NCBI RefSeq assembly: GCF_014701235.1
Contig: NZ_AP022873.1
Span: forward strand, 2,294,001 to 2,358,000
Origin: Dissulfurispira thermophila
GTDB lineage: Bacteria; Nitrospirota; Thermodesulfovibrionia; Thermodesulfovibrionales; Dissulfurispiraceae
Length of the DNA: 64,000 nt
Direction of reading: 5' to 3'
In this document: piece by piece, positions 44,126 to 54,888 of the stretch
How the letters are laid out: each line of letters begins with the position of its first letter
Position numbering within the stretch: the stretch's first letter is position 1
Notes under the pieces: generated by a model
Database searches by the model: none
The model's input: the letters and a program-made list of their open reading frames with translations, nothing else
Told to the model about the DNA's origin: nothing
Program-made: the position numbers and the translations under genes

Positions 44126-44635
44126 TTAACTCGTTAGCCTGAATTTTTTAGGCTTCAATATTATACCAAATGGAATACTGACAACGATCTGCATAACAGT
44201 AGTCTTTAATACATCAATAATATTTATATTCATACCTGTAAAGATAACTCGAAAACCTGCTACAATAATTTCATCGAGCATTGTAAAAAAGGCAAGGATT
44301 ATTACGCCAAGAAACAGTGTCCACTTAAAGACAACCTCTGTAAAGATTACAACTGTCAAAAAACCAATTAAACCTTTGCTGAAAAAATTAGGACCTATAA
44401 TTGAACCCGTGAGCATATCTTCTACAAGACCGACAAGAGCACCGAAAATCATACTCTTTATCTCTGCTCTATTGCCAAAATAAATATCTGTCCTGAAGTG
44501 GCGAGACAGACTTCGCAGCCCGAAGAAATATACCATCACTACAGATAGATTTAAAGGCCTACCAGCAATAGAAATCTGTGTCTGGATAAGAAAAGTTAGA
44601 AAAATAAAAAACACAATTTTGAATGTGGATTTCAT
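44126..44635 (-). CDS. mreD: Rod-shape-determining protein MreD
   Basis: A 169-residue hydrophobic protein with about five membrane helices, between mreC and mrdA. Sequence such as FFGLRS, ALVGLVEDMLTGSIIGPNFFSKGLIGFL fits the poorly conserved MreD family. It works in the elongasome. Position in the mreBCD-mrdA-rodA order is the strongest evidence. It is spaced two bases from mreC and one from mrdA. Confidence 0.88.
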   Translation of the reverse strand: MKSTFKIVFFIFLTFLIQTQISIAGRPLNLSVVMVYFFGLRSLSRHFRTDIYFGNRAEIKSMIFGALVGLVEDMLTGSIIGPNFFSKGLIGFLTVVIFTEVVFKWTLFLGVIILAFFTMLDEIIVAGFRVIFTGMNINIIDVLKTTVMQIVVSIPFGIILKPKKFRLTS

Positions 44636-44637
44636 AA

Positions 44638-46445
<1,808 letters not shown>

Positions 46446-46454
46446 TTAAACCTC

Positions 46455-46886
46455 CTATCCTTCCACTACCTTTGTATTAGCTATATCATCTCCCAATCTC
46501 ATACCTTCTTTATTTCCCAGCATTAGAAGGAACTCCAATAAAAAAACAACAATAACAAATAACCATCCGATAAATGGCAGCTTATATAACAGCAACGTCA
46601 CTATTATTGGTATATTCCTCAGCACAGAGTCTCTGAAGTTTCCGGCTCTGCCGGTGGGAAGGGAAATTACTCTCAATTTTAATACCTTCTTCCCTATGCT
46701 CCTGCCATCAAAAAGGCCATCACTAATAAGAAGATAAATAAGACCGGCGAGATACCCTACCCGAGGTATTGTGCTGGCTACTGTAGCTATAATAATAAAA
46801 TCCAATAGTTTTGCTATAACTCTCAGCAGCAAACTTGCCTTTACGCTCTCCTCAGGCATTGTTAATACTATCAGATGATATGGCAT
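46455..46886 (-). CDS. RDD-family membrane protein
   Basis: A protein of about 143 residues with three hydrophobic segments and the RDD pattern (LLRVIAKLLDFIII, then DGRSIGKKVLKLRVI and a second DSVLRN arginine). Function is unknown in most members; some act in ion exchange. The start is uncertain: TTG at 46904, ATG at 46886 and ATG at 46859 are all in frame, none with a clear ribosome site. It probably heads the mre operon. Confidence 0.72.
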   Translation of the reverse strand: MPYHLIVLTMPEESVKASLLLRVIAKLLDFIIIATVASTIPRVGYLAGLIYLLISDGLFDGRSIGKKVLKLRVISLPTGRAGNFRDSVLRNIPIIVTLLLYKLPFIGWLFVIVVFLLEFLLMLGNKEGMRLGDDIANTKVVEG

Positions 46887-46904
46887 TTTTTCAATAGGCA
46901 ACAA

Positions 46905-47004
46905 TCCATTTAGCCCATAGTTTAAAGGGAAAAGGTCAATTTAGGGTGAAGGAGTGAATCGCCGAAGGCGGTAGCCCAATCTTCAGCCTAAAGCCTAATT
47001 TTAT
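46905..47004. other. Gap upstream of the RDD gene
   Basis: I see no gene here. The stretch holds one copy of the GAATCGCCGAAGGCG palindrome (46956-46970) and a few CTTCAGC/CTAAAGC 7-bp words before the 162-bp element begins. Confidence 0.5.
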
Positions 47005-47166
47005 ATGACAGACACTGCTCAAAGTCTTTTAAAAGTGTTGGTTCAAGCGTATATGAGGAGACTATAAATGTATTACCCAACAAGTATCCGCTAATAGGTG
47101 GTGACGGATTCAAGATAGATGTGGTTGCAAGTGCCAAGTTTAAAGCCTTTTCGCAGCATCTGTCAT
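47005..47166 (+). mobile_element. 162-bp element with terminal inverted repeats, copy A
   Basis: It starts ATGACAGACACTGCTCAAAG and ends with the inverse of ATGACAGATGCTGCGAAAAG (TIR of about 20 bp, four mismatches). An element of equal length and about 90 percent identity by eye lies inverted at 51699-51860. A third end (ATGACAGATACTGCGAAAAG) follows at 47231-47250. A frame is open through both copies, ending SAxFKAFSQ. MITE-like; no transposase in view. Confidence 0.75.
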
Positions 47167-47204
47167 CTACTCTGGCACTTATATTTGAATTTTGAATCTT
47201 AAAT

Positions 47205-47250
47205 CGCCGAAGGCGTAAGGCTATTTTTAGATGACAGATACTGCGAAAAG
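47205..47250. repeat. CGCCGAAGGCG palindrome and a solo element end
   Basis: CGCCGAAGGCG (47205-47215) is itself a small palindrome preceded by TTTGAAT-type heptads. The solo end ATGACAGATACTGCGAAAAG occupies 47231-47250 and could pair with the right end of copy A. Confidence 0.7.
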
Positions 47251-47350
47251 ATAGGTTATAGAGTGGTAAATTTTGTTTTAATATGCTACTATACGCAAAA
47301 ATACAATATATTATCACCTGAAGTTATTATTGAAAAATTAAATATGCCTA

Positions 47351-47379
47351 TTGGCAGATTTAAGAAAATAGTATATATT
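47351..47379 (+). promoter_or_regulatory. Candidate promoter of the secreted Ig-like protein gene
   Basis: TTGGCA (47351-47356), 17 bases, TATATT (47374-47379), 71 bases before the start. A second TATACT lies at 47395-47400 without a good -35. Confidence 0.45.
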
Positions 47380-47450
47380 TACAGATGTTTATGCTATACT
47401 TTTTGTTAATAAACTTAAAATAAATTTATCCTTTTACAGGGGGTTCTATT

Positions 47451-49190
47451 ATGAGAAGATTTGGTATGAGATTTCTCATTTTTTTGCAATTGATTGCAGC
47501 CATAATAGCGGTAATTCCTTCATCTGTGCATTCCGGCGAGATCGTCATAAAACCTGGAAAATTCGACCATTTTAATATCTCCATGCCTGATAAAATAATA
47601 GCAGGTGAAGATGTTGCAATAAAATTGCAAGCAGTAGACGCCTTTAATAATGTTATCACCAATTTCGGAGAGACAGGAAAAGAATTTCATGCAACAGTCA
47701 CTGGCTCTGCCTCAATAAATCCTGCAACATTTAAATCAACAGCCTTTGTGAATGGGACCCTGACGCTAACTGTTTCAGATAAAGTTGCTGAGACCATTAA
47801 TCTTTCTGTGAAGGAAAGCGGCATTCCTATTCCTATCATGTCAAAGGATTTAATTATAACCCCAAATAAACTCAGCTCATTTATGATAAAAGGACCGAGA
47901 ACTGCCCATGCAGGTGAAAAATTCGATATAAAAATTATTGCAAAGGATTCATTTGGAAATACTGTGTTAGAACCGATCTTTGGGAAAAATATGAATCTTA
48001 TTTTCAAGGGTAATGCTGAACCAAAAGTTGATATGCCTTCAATCCCTGACTTTAAAAATGGTATATGCTCAATCACGCTTGTATCACAAAAGGCAGGCAC
48101 TGCAATAGTTGAGGCAAAGGATTTGATAACAGGGAGTTCAGGAACAAGTGAAAAGATCGAAATAACAAGCGGCCCTGTAAATTCATTCAGGGTCTTTGTT
48201 CCCAAAGAGGTTATCGCGGGTGAGCCCTTTGAGGTATCAGTAGTAGCTGTTGATCGCTTTGGTAATGTTGTATCGAATTATTCATCAATAGGCAGTGGGA
48301 TAGCAATTGCATCATCAGGGAAATTAAAACCCTTTCCATCCTCTTTACCCGCCTATGAATTCGTAAACGGACAGGCCAAATTCGATCTCAGATATGATGC
48401 AGCAGAAGATATAACTATAACCATTACAGAGATAGGCAAAGCACAGAAAGGTACAAGCGAAAGCATAAAAGTGATCTCTCCTATACCAGAAAGATATGAG
48501 ATTACAACTCCAGATTCTGCAGTAGCGGGGCAGAAATTCAAGATAAAAATAACAGTTTATAACCAGCTTGGAAATGTAATCAGAAATTACAATTTAGTAG
48601 GCCCTGATGTTCAGCTTTCCACAACCGGGACAGGAACACTCTTGCCAAACAGGATACCTGCATCTGAGTTTGTGAATGGTACAGCAGTAGTCGAGGTGCA
48701 GTATAACAAGTCAGAAGCCTTCGCAATTACCGCCGGCCCTGTAAAAACCCCTGCTGTAAAAAAAGTAGCAGCCGCACCATCTAAACAGCCCTCAAAGACA
48801 GTAACACATGCAAAAGAGACGAAAAAGTCAAAAAAAGATAAAGAAAAGAAAGCAGAGGCAAGGACACTTGAAATTACAAATGTATCTCTTGTTGAACCAA
48901 AGAAAAAATCTACCATCTCGATACATATCCCAAATCTTGACTCAACAGTAAAATATAGTGCATTTACAGAAACAATAGAAGGTAAAAAATGGATTATTGT
49001 CAAGATAAAACCAGCCGTTAGTAAAATAGAAAAAACCATAAAGTTCGAGTCATCTTTTGTTGGCAATGTTATGGTAGAAGAAGACAAAAAAGATAAAGGT
49101 GCTGTGCTTGTTAAAATTGAACAATTAAAACCTGCAAGATTTCATGTGGCAAAAGAGAAAAATACCCTTGTCGTTACTTTGAAACACTAA
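47451..49190 (+). CDS. Secreted protein with Ig-like repeats and a C-terminal AMIN-like domain
   Basis: A 579-residue exported protein: signal peptide over residues 1-28 (FLIFLQLIAAIIAVIPSSVHS). Four similar beta-sandwich repeats follow, each starting near F-x-[IV]-x-x-P and containing AG[EQ]xFx[IV]x[IV]xAxDxFGNVV-type motifs (near 45, 150, 250 and 350). A lysine-rich linker (KKSKKDKEKKAEA) leads to a 110-residue C-terminal domain resembling AMIN domains (ITNVSLVEPKKKSTISIHI). It is likely periplasmic or envelope-bound, perhaps glycan-binding. The exact role is unknown. Confidence 0.65.
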   Translation: MRRFGMRFLIFLQLIAAIIAVIPSSVHSGEIVIKPGKFDHFNISMPDKIIAGEDVAIKLQAVDAFNNVITNFGETGKEFHATVTGSASINPATFKSTAFVNGTLTLTVSDKVAETINLSVKESGIPIPIMSKDLIITPNKLSSFMIKGPRTAHAGEKFDIKIIAKDSFGNTVLEPIFGKNMNLIFKGNAEPKVDMPSIPDFKNGICSITLVSQKAGTAIVEAKDLITGSSGTSEKIEITSGPVNSFRVFVPKEVIAGEPFEVSVVAVDRFGNVVSNYSSIGSGIAIASSGKLKPFPSSLPAYEFVNGQAKFDLRYDAAEDITITITEIGKAQKGTSESIKVISPIPERYEITTPDSAVAGQKFKIKITVYNQLGNVIRNYNLVGPDVQLSTTGTGTLLPNRIPASEFVNGTAVVEVQYNKSEAFAITAGPVKTPAVKKVAAAPSKQPSKTVTHAKETKKSKKDKEKKAEARTLEITNVSLVEPKKKSTISIHIPNLDSTVKYSAFTETIEGKKWIIVKIKPAVSKIEKTIKFESSFVGNVMVEEDKKDKGAVLVKIEQLKPARFHVAKEKNTLVVTLKH

Positions 49191-49221
49191 TAAAAGACAA
49201 GTAACAAAAATAATCAAGAGG

Positions 49222-49262
49222 TTATAGGCTATAGATAAAACTCTATGGCCTATAATCTGTTT
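49222..49262 (+). terminator. Terminator-like hairpin after the Ig-like protein gene
   Basis: TTATAGGCTATAG (49222-49234) pairs with CTATGGCCTATAA (49243-49255), 13 pairs with one T-G, 8-base loop, followed by TCTGTTT. Confidence 0.6.
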
Positions 49263-49324
49263 TGCTACTTTATCAGTGAGCCCTTGCTTAAAGGGACTTT
49301 GTCTCTCAAGGCTTAAACTTAATT

Positions 49325-50239
49325 ATGGGATTCTTAGACAAACTAAAATCAAGTCTTACAAAGACAAAAAAGAATATTGTTGAAAGGGTTGAGTCAATAC
49401 TTCTTGGCAGAAGTATTGACGAATCAGTTATTGATGACATTGAAGAAGTTCTCATAACATCAGATGTTGGAACCGAGGCAACAAACGAAATAATCACTCT
49501 TCTCAGAGAAAAAATAAAAGTAGGCGAGATAAAGAATTCGGAAGATGTAAGGTCTTATTTGAAGACTGAGATGGCTTTATTGCTTGGTAAACCACAGCCT
49601 CTTATCCCATTTGGAGAAAAGCCTTTTGTGATTTTAGCTGTTGGCGTTAATGGTGTAGGCAAGACCACAACTATTGGCAAGCTTGCGTCAAGATTCATAT
49701 CAGAAGGAAACTCTGTAATCCTTGCTGCAGCAGATACATTCAGGGCTGCTGCAATTGAGCAACTCGAGATATGGGCAAAGCGATCAGGAGCAGATATAAT
49801 AAAGCATCAGAGCGGCTCTGACCCTGCTGCTGTTGCCTTTGATGCAGTAGAGGCTGCGAAAGCAAGGGGAGTCGATATAGTGATTATTGATACAGCGGGA
49901 AGACTCCATACAAAGAGCCAATTAATGGATGAACTTAAAAAGATCAACCGTGTTATAAAAAAATCCATACCTGATGCACCACAAGAGATTTTACTTATAG
50001 TAGATGCCACCACAGGGCAGAACGCATTAAGACAGGCACAAATATTCAACGAGGCAATAGGAATAACGGGCATTGCCCTTACAAAACTCGACGGCACTGC
50101 AAAAGGTGGGATTATCTTTGCAATAAAAAAGGAGCTTGGCATACCTGTGAGGCTTATAGGTGTTGGTGAAGGAGTTGATGATCTAAAGGACTTTGACCCA
50201 GAGGACTTTGTTGCAGCACTGTTTGACTATAATCAGTAA
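49325..50239 (+). CDS. ftsY: Signal recognition particle receptor FtsY
   Basis: A 304-residue SRP-type GTPase. The N domain occupies residues 1-85; the G domain has the P-loop GVNGVGKTTTIGKLA, DTFRAAA, DTAGR and TKLDGTAKGG. It docks ribosome-SRP complexes at the membrane. The long acidic A domain seen in E. coli is absent, as in many bacteria. No good ribosome site precedes the ATG. Confidence 0.96.
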   Translation: MGFLDKLKSSLTKTKKNIVERVESILLGRSIDESVIDDIEEVLITSDVGTEATNEIITLLREKIKVGEIKNSEDVRSYLKTEMALLLGKPQPLIPFGEKPFVILAVGVNGVGKTTTIGKLASRFISEGNSVILAAADTFRAAAIEQLEIWAKRSGADIIKHQSGSDPAAVAFDAVEAAKARGVDIVIIDTAGRLHTKSQLMDELKKINRVIKKSIPDAPQEILLIVDATTGQNALRQAQIFNEAIGITGIALTKLDGTAKGGIIFAIKKELGIPVRLIGVGEGVDDLKDFDPEDFVAALFDYNQ

Positions 50240-50311
50240 TCAAGAAAAACTGACACAGCTAATTGCTAACTTAAATGCCTTTTTGCGAATTTAGGTTTGA
50301 GTAATGCCTTG

Positions 50312-50320
50312 TGGTATAAT
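50312..50320 (+). promoter_or_regulatory. Extended -10 element of the tRNA-Arg promoter
   Basis: TGG followed by TATAAT (50315-50320) lies 11 bases before the tRNA; no good -35 is visible at 16-18 bases. Confidence 0.5.
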
Positions 50321-50331
50321 CTATAAGAATA

Positions 50332-50405
50332 GCGCCTGTAGCTCAGTGGATTAGAGCATCGGCCTCCGGAGCCGAGGGTCGGGGGTTCGAATCCTCTCAG
50401 GCGCG
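50332..50405 (+). tRNA. tRNA-Arg (anticodon CCG)
   Basis: The acceptor stem GCGCCTG pairs with CAGGCGC, discriminator G. The anticodon stem TCGGC/GCCGA encloses CTCCGGA with anticodon CCG. The T arm contains GGTTCGAATCC. CCA is not encoded. It abuts the end of convergent ribBA. Confidence 0.97.
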
Positions 50406-51620
50406 TTAAACATTTTCGAGCATATGCCCTAACTTCTTTTTCTTTGTTTTCAGATAAACAATATTTTTATCATGGGGTTTTGATTCCACTGATACCCTTT
50501 CAACGACCTTAAGACCATAACCTTCGAGTCCTACTATTTTCTTAGGATTATTTGTCATAAGCCTCATTTTTCTGACACCAAGATCAACGAGTATCTGTGC
50601 ACCAATACCGTAGTCGCGAAGATCAGGCTTAAACCCAAGTTTAATATTAGCCTCCACAGTGTCAAGTCCTTTATCTTGAAGTTCGTAAGCCTTTAGTTTA
50701 TTGGCAAGCCCTATGCCTCGTCCTTCTTGTCTCATATAAAGAAGCACTCCCTTGCCCTCTTTTCTTATCATATCCATTGCCTTGTGCAACTGGTCTCCGC
50801 AGTCGCACCTCTTTGAACCAAAGACATCTCCTGTAAGGCATTCAGAATGGACTCTAACAAGGACTTTATCATCGGGCTTAATCTCTCCTTTTACAAGTGC
50901 TATATGAATATTTGGATCAACATCATTTGCATATGCTATGGCTGTAAAGTCACCTCCATACTCTGTTGGCATCTGGACAGTAGCAATCCTCCTTACAAAC
51001 CTTTCTGTCCTCATTCTGTACTGGATAAGGTCTTTTACTGTTATTATCTTCATGCGATGCCTTTCTGCAAATTCCATCAGTTGCGGAACTCGTGCCATTG
51101 TCCCGTCGTCATTCATTATCTCGCATATAACACCTGCAGGATACATCCCCGCAAGTCGGGCAAGGTCAACAGAGCCCTCGGTCTGGCCTGCCCTCTGCAA
51201 GACCCCCCCTGGTTTTGCCCTGAGAGGAAATACATGTCCGGGTCTTGCAAGGTCTTCTGGTTTTGTTTGTGGATTTATTGCTGTAAGTATAGTAACAGCC
51301 CTGTCATATGCAGATATTCCTGTTGAAACACCTTTTTTAGCCTCAATAGATACTGTAAATGCAGTGCCAAATGAAGATGTATTATCATCTGTCATCATAG
51401 GGAGTTTCAGTTCTTCAACTCTTTGAGGGGTAAGAGAAAGGCAAATAAGTCCCCTACCATATTTTGCCATGAAGTTTATTGCCTCCGGGGTAATCTTTTC
51501 AGCAGCCATACACAGGTCACCTTCGTTTTCTCTATCTTCATCATCAACAAGGATAACCATCTTTCCTTTTGCTATATCTTCAATAGCCTCTTCTATAGTA
51601 TTGAATTTATATTTTTCCAT
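50406..51620 (-). CDS. ribBA: Bifunctional DHBP synthase / GTP cyclohydrolase II
   Basis: A 404-residue fusion. The RibB half shows [35 protein letters not shown], and [23 protein letters not shown]. The RibA half, from about residue 207, has the zinc cysteines in [18 protein letters not shown] and [20 protein letters not shown]. It makes both precursors that RibH needs. The stop lies directly against tRNA-Arg. I see no FMN riboswitch in its leader. Confidence 0.96.
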   Translation of the reverse strand: MEKYKFNTIEEAIEDIAKGKMVILVDDEDRENEGDLCMAAEKITPEAINFMAKYGRGLICLSLTPQRVEELKLPMMTDDNTSSFGTAFTVSIEAKKGVSTGISAYDRAVTILTAINPQTKPEDLARPGHVFPLRAKPGGVLQRAGQTEGSVDLARLAGMYPAGVICEIMNDDGTMARVPQLMEFAERHRMKIITVKDLIQYRMRTERFVRRIATVQMPTEYGGDFTAIAYANDVDPNIHIALVKGEIKPDDKVLVRVHSECLTGDVFGSKRCDCGDQLHKAMDMIRKEGKGVLLYMRQEGRGIGLANKLKAYELQDKGLDTVEANIKLGFKPDLRDYGIGAQILVDLGVRKMRLMTNNPKKIVGLEGYGLKVVERVSVESKPHDKNIVYLKTKKKKLGHMLENV

Positions 51621-51647
51621 TTTTATTCCTCCTCAACCTTAACCTGT

Positions 51648-51860
51648 CTTTTCGCAGTGTCTGTCATCTAAAATCAGCTTAATCCAGTTATCAATTAGAT
51701 GACAGATACTGCGAAAAGGCTTTAAACTCCGCACTTGTAACTACATCTATCTTGAATCCGTCACCACCTATTAGTGAATACTTGTTGAGTAATACATTTA
51801 TAGTCTCCTCATATACACTTGAACCAACACTTTTTAAAGCCTTTGAGCAGTGTCTGTCAT
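51648..51860 (-). mobile_element. 162-bp terminal-inverted-repeat element, copy B, with solo end
   Basis: Copy B occupies 51699-51860 in inverse orientation to copy A. A solo end lies at 51648-51667. The order element, spacer, third end is therefore the same as in copy A, but the spacers (31 and 64 bp) differ in sequence. A frame of 62 codons is open across copy B on the minus strand (51691-51879), without a ribosome site or known domain. Confidence 0.75.
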
Positions 51861-51957
51861 CTAATAACCTCAATATCAAAGCCTAAAGGGACCATGTCCC
51901 TATTGAGTATAACAAATATGTGGAAAAAACTGAAAGTTCTGGTATAATTAGTTCAAT
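51861..51957 (+). promoter_or_regulatory. Hairpin and extended -10 promoter before the GAF gene
   Basis: AGGGAC/GTCCCT around CAT forms a small hairpin near 51885-51900. TGG-TATAAT (TATAAT at 51943-51948) lies only nine bases before the ATG at 51958, so the message would be nearly leaderless. Confidence 0.45.
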
Positions 51958-52818
51958 ATGGAACAGCTTTCTTTAAAACAGGATAAGTTTTTTGACATTC
52001 TAAGCACCATACTCTCCACCCTTGATATAGACGAGGTGCTCACAACTGTTGTCAAAGAGATAAAAACACTCCTTAGTGCTGACAGATGCACCCTTTTTCT
52101 TGTTGATAAAGACAATAATGAGCTTTACTCAAAGGTCCTTCAGGCAGACAATCTCGTAGAAATAAGGGTTCCAATTACTCGCAGCAGCCTTGCGGGCTAT
52201 ACATCTATGACAGGGAATGTCCTGAATATAAAGGATGCCTATGATAACAAAGAGCTAAAATCTATAGACAGTGAATTGTGTTTTGACAAGAGATGGGATG
52301 AAAAGAGCGGCTATAGAACAAAAAGTGTCCTTGCAATTCCTGTGAAGGCAAAAGGCGAGATTGTAGGAGTATTTCAGGCACTCAATAAACCTGATGGTTT
52401 TTCTGACATGGATATTCAAATAATGGAGCAACTCGCATTTCTCCTTGGTATTGCTGTTAATAATGCACTCTCATATCAGATCATTGAAGAAGAGAAAAAG
52501 CTCAGGGAATATATTATTGATGATATAGAAGAAGGCATCTGCATTATTGATGCAAAAAAAAGGATTATATCTTCAGCAAACAGATTCCTGGAAGTAATGA
52601 GCGGCATGCGGTATTTAGTAGATAATATGATCGGGCATGATTTTTTTGAAATATTCCCCCAGCTTTCAGATACACAGTTAGAAGAAAAAGTGAATGAGGC
52701 AATTAGAGACGGATTCAAAAAAATAGCACTGCTCGAAGTACTAGAGGTAAAAATCATTCCTTATCTGGATGAAAAAGCAAAGGTCAGGAAATTAATACTC
52801 ATTTTTACGAGGGTATAG
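51958..52818 (+). CDS. GAF-domain protein with C-terminal PAS-like region
   Basis: A 286-residue cytoplasmic protein. The GAF domain spans about 10-175 (FDILSTILSTLDIDEVLTTVVKEIKTLLSADRCTLFLVD, SVLAIPVKAKGEIVGVFQALNK). The rest resembles a PAS domain (DDIEEGICIIDAKKRIISSANRFLEVMSG). No output domain is present, so it probably signals through a partner. Its stop overlaps the GTG start of the secretion ATPase by one base, which suggests it regulates pilus or secretion assembly. Confidence 0.82.
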   Translation: MEQLSLKQDKFFDILSTILSTLDIDEVLTTVVKEIKTLLSADRCTLFLVDKDNNELYSKVLQADNLVEIRVPITRSSLAGYTSMTGNVLNIKDAYDNKELKSIDSELCFDKRWDEKSGYRTKSVLAIPVKAKGEIVGVFQALNKPDGFSDMDIQIMEQLAFLLGIAVNNALSYQIIEEEKKLREYIIDDIEEGICIIDAKKRIISSANRFLEVMSGMRYLVDNMIGHDFFEIFPQLSDTQLEEKVNEAIRDGFKKIALLEVLEVKIIPYLDEKAKVRKLILIFTRV

Positions 52819-54551
52819 TGGCATTTAAAAGACCGACAGGGAAAAGTTTTGAAGAACTGCTCATAGAAAAGGGCATCCTGACAAAAGAGAAACTACAGGA
52901 ACTCCTTACAAAAGTAACAAAAGAAAAAAAGAGCCTTGAACAGCTTTTGTTGGAGTCAGGATTTTCTGAAGAAAAGATAGCTGCTGTAAAGGCAGAATAT
53001 CTTGGATATGAATTCATTGACCTTTCATCCTATCCACAGCCGCCTGCTGATTTATTAAAACACATAAAGCCTGCATATGCAAAAAACTACAAGGTAATTC
53101 CTATAAGATATGAAGATGATGTCCTAACTGTTGCAATGGCTGAGCCAAGAGATTTCATGGCGCTTGAGGAGGTTATTCGCCTTTATAAAGATGCAAAGTT
53201 CAGGATAAAGGACTCCAGAGTCATTATGACCACAACAAAACAACTCTTTTCTGCCATAGAAAAATTTTATGCCTTACCAAAAGAAGAAATAGGGATGGGG
53301 AACATATTGTCCCAACTTGCAGAGACTTATAAGCCTGAAATAGAAGTAGCAGAGGTTGCAAGGGAAGATGCCACAGAAAACAGCGCACCAATTGTAATGC
53401 TTGCAAATAAGATAATTGAAGAGGCATTTCAGAAAAGGACAAGCGATATACACCTTGAACCCGCGATAGACCACCTGCGTGTCAGGTACCGCATAGATGG
53501 GGAGCTAACAGAGGTGATGCGTGTGCCAAGATATGCGCAAGATGCACTTATTACAAGATTTAAGATAATGTCTGACATGAGGATAGATGAAAGGCGCCAG
53601 CCACAGGATGGAAGAATAGACTTTACCAAGTATAATCCAGCAGTTGAGATAGACCTCCGTGTCTCTACTGTTCCAACACCTCATGGAGAAGACATAGTAA
53701 TGAGGATACTCGATAAAAAGAGTTCTATCCTTTCTCTGGATATGCTCGGATTCAATGAACACAACATGAAATTGTATAAAGATGCAATAGCCTCTCCATA
53801 CGGCATTATCCTCCATGTAGGACCCACGGGGAGCGGAAAAACAACAGCGCTTTATGCTGCACTGAAGTCTATGGACACGCCTGATGTAAAGATAGTCACT
53901 GCTGAAGACCCTGTTGAATATACACTTGGGGGGCAGATTATACAGAGCAATATAAACCCTGCAGCAGGTTATACATTTGCAAAGGCAATAAGGGCATTTA
54001 TGAGGCATGACCCTGACATTATCTTGATAGGAGAAATCAGAGACCTTGAAACAGCAAAGACCGCTGTAGAGGCATCATTGACAGGGCATCTTGTTTTTTC
54101 CACCCTTCACACAAATGATGCTGTAGGCACTGTCACAAGACTTACAGAGATGGGCATAGAATCATATCTCGTTGCTGACTCCCTGCTTTTGGTCTGTGCA
54201 CAGAGGCTTATGAGAAGGATATGCAAGAAGTGCAAGGAATCTTATATTGCAACAGACGAAGAAGAGGAGATCACAAAAGGAGACATCAAAGCCGGGACAA
54301 CACTTTACAAAGGAAAAGGCTGTGATGCATGTGAAGGCACAGGATACAAGGGACGCACGGGTGTTTATGAAATACTATCTATGAACAGAAAACTCCGAAG
54401 CCTTTTGATAAAAGGTGCATCAACAGAGGAATTAAGAAAGGCAGCCATCGAAACAGGTATGAGGACACTCAGACAAGATGCAATAGAAAAGGCCCTGACA
54501 GGTGTCAGCACTGTAGAAGAGGTTGTATCAACTACACTGGCAGAAGCATAA
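52818..54551 (+). CDS. Type II secretion / type IV pilus assembly ATPase (GspE/PilB)
   Basis: A 577-residue ATPase starting at GTG. The N-terminal GspE_N region (residues 10-160) contains the LLVESGF-like segment and LSSYPQPPADLLKHI. The ATPase core has Walker A GPTGSGKTTALYAAL, the Asp box TAEDPVEY, Walker B DPDIILIGEIRD and HTNDAVGTVTRL. Zinc cysteines follow (CKKCKESY, CDACEGTGYKGRTG). It powers pilus or pseudopilus extension. Other pilus genes are not in the window, so PilB and GspE cannot be separated. Confidence 0.92.
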   Translation: MAFKRPTGKSFEELLIEKGILTKEKLQELLTKVTKEKKSLEQLLLESGFSEEKIAAVKAEYLGYEFIDLSSYPQPPADLLKHIKPAYAKNYKVIPIRYEDDVLTVAMAEPRDFMALEEVIRLYKDAKFRIKDSRVIMTTTKQLFSAIEKFYALPKEEIGMGNILSQLAETYKPEIEVAEVAREDATENSAPIVMLANKIIEEAFQKRTSDIHLEPAIDHLRVRYRIDGELTEVMRVPRYAQDALITRFKIMSDMRIDERRQPQDGRIDFTKYNPAVEIDLRVSTVPTPHGEDIVMRILDKKSSILSLDMLGFNEHNMKLYKDAIASPYGIILHVGPTGSGKTTALYAALKSMDTPDVKIVTAEDPVEYTLGGQIIQSNINPAAGYTFAKAIRAFMRHDPDIILIGEIRDLETAKTAVEASLTGHLVFSTLHTNDAVGTVTRLTEMGIESYLVADSLLLVCAQRLMRRICKKCKESYIATDEEEEITKGDIKAGTTLYKGKGCDACEGTGYKGRTGVYEILSMNRKLRSLLIKGASTEELRKAAIETGMRTLRQDAIEKALTGVSTVEEVVSTTLAEA

Positions 54552-54633
54552 AATAATTTATAACTGAAAATCGGTGAAGTGATAAAGAGGTTAGCCATTC
54601 GGATTAATTTAAGATTTAAAGTTCAGGCTTTGA

Positions 54634-54697
54634 AAATAAGAGATGCTTCACTTCGAGATTCTTCAGTAGCTTCGCTCCTTCAGAATGACAGATAGTG
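54634..54697. repeat. 64-bp dispersed repeat, copy 2
   Basis: It differs from copy 1 at 36906-36969 in one base. It lies in the 331-base gap between the secretion ATPase and the cyclase. Confidence 0.9.
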
Positions 54698-54720
54698 AAG
54701 GGGTGAAGAGGTGAAGGGGA

Positions 54721-54846
54721 TAACGTCTTCGGTGATTCAAAGTTGAAGGTTTAAAGTTTAAGATTTGAGATTTAAAATTCAAGATTGGATTTTATCTTCA
54801 GCTATTTGAATTTTGAATTTTAAATCTTGAATCGCCGAAGACGTAA
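54721..54846. repeat. Palindromic 126-bp element with CGTCTTCGG ends, filled with heptads
   Basis: CGTCTTCGGTGATTCAA (54724-54740) and TTGAATCGCCGAAGACG (54827-54843) are inverted repeats with one mismatch. Between them lie A/T-rich 7-bp words (TTTAAAG, TTTAAGA, TTTGAGA, TTTGAAT). Single ends with CGCCGAAGGCG occur at 46956, 47205 and 63736. This element and the 64-bp repeat fill most of 54552-54882; I see no gene there. Confidence 0.75.
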
Positions 54847-54888
54847 GAGGGAATGCTCATTAACTCATATATCATATGAACTTTGAGT

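Noticed and set aside
47172-47190. Sigma-54 promoter (TGGCAC with a following T-rich box)
   Set aside because: The -12 TTGC element is not matched and the site lies in repeat sequence.
46988-47317. 109-codon minus-strand frame near the 162-bp element
   Set aside because: It reads across repeat sequence antisense to the frame conserved in both element copies and has no recognisable domain or ribosome site.
51621-51957. FMN riboswitch upstream of ribBA
   Set aside because: The region is occupied by the terminal-inverted-repeat element; no RFN-like conserved blocks are visible.
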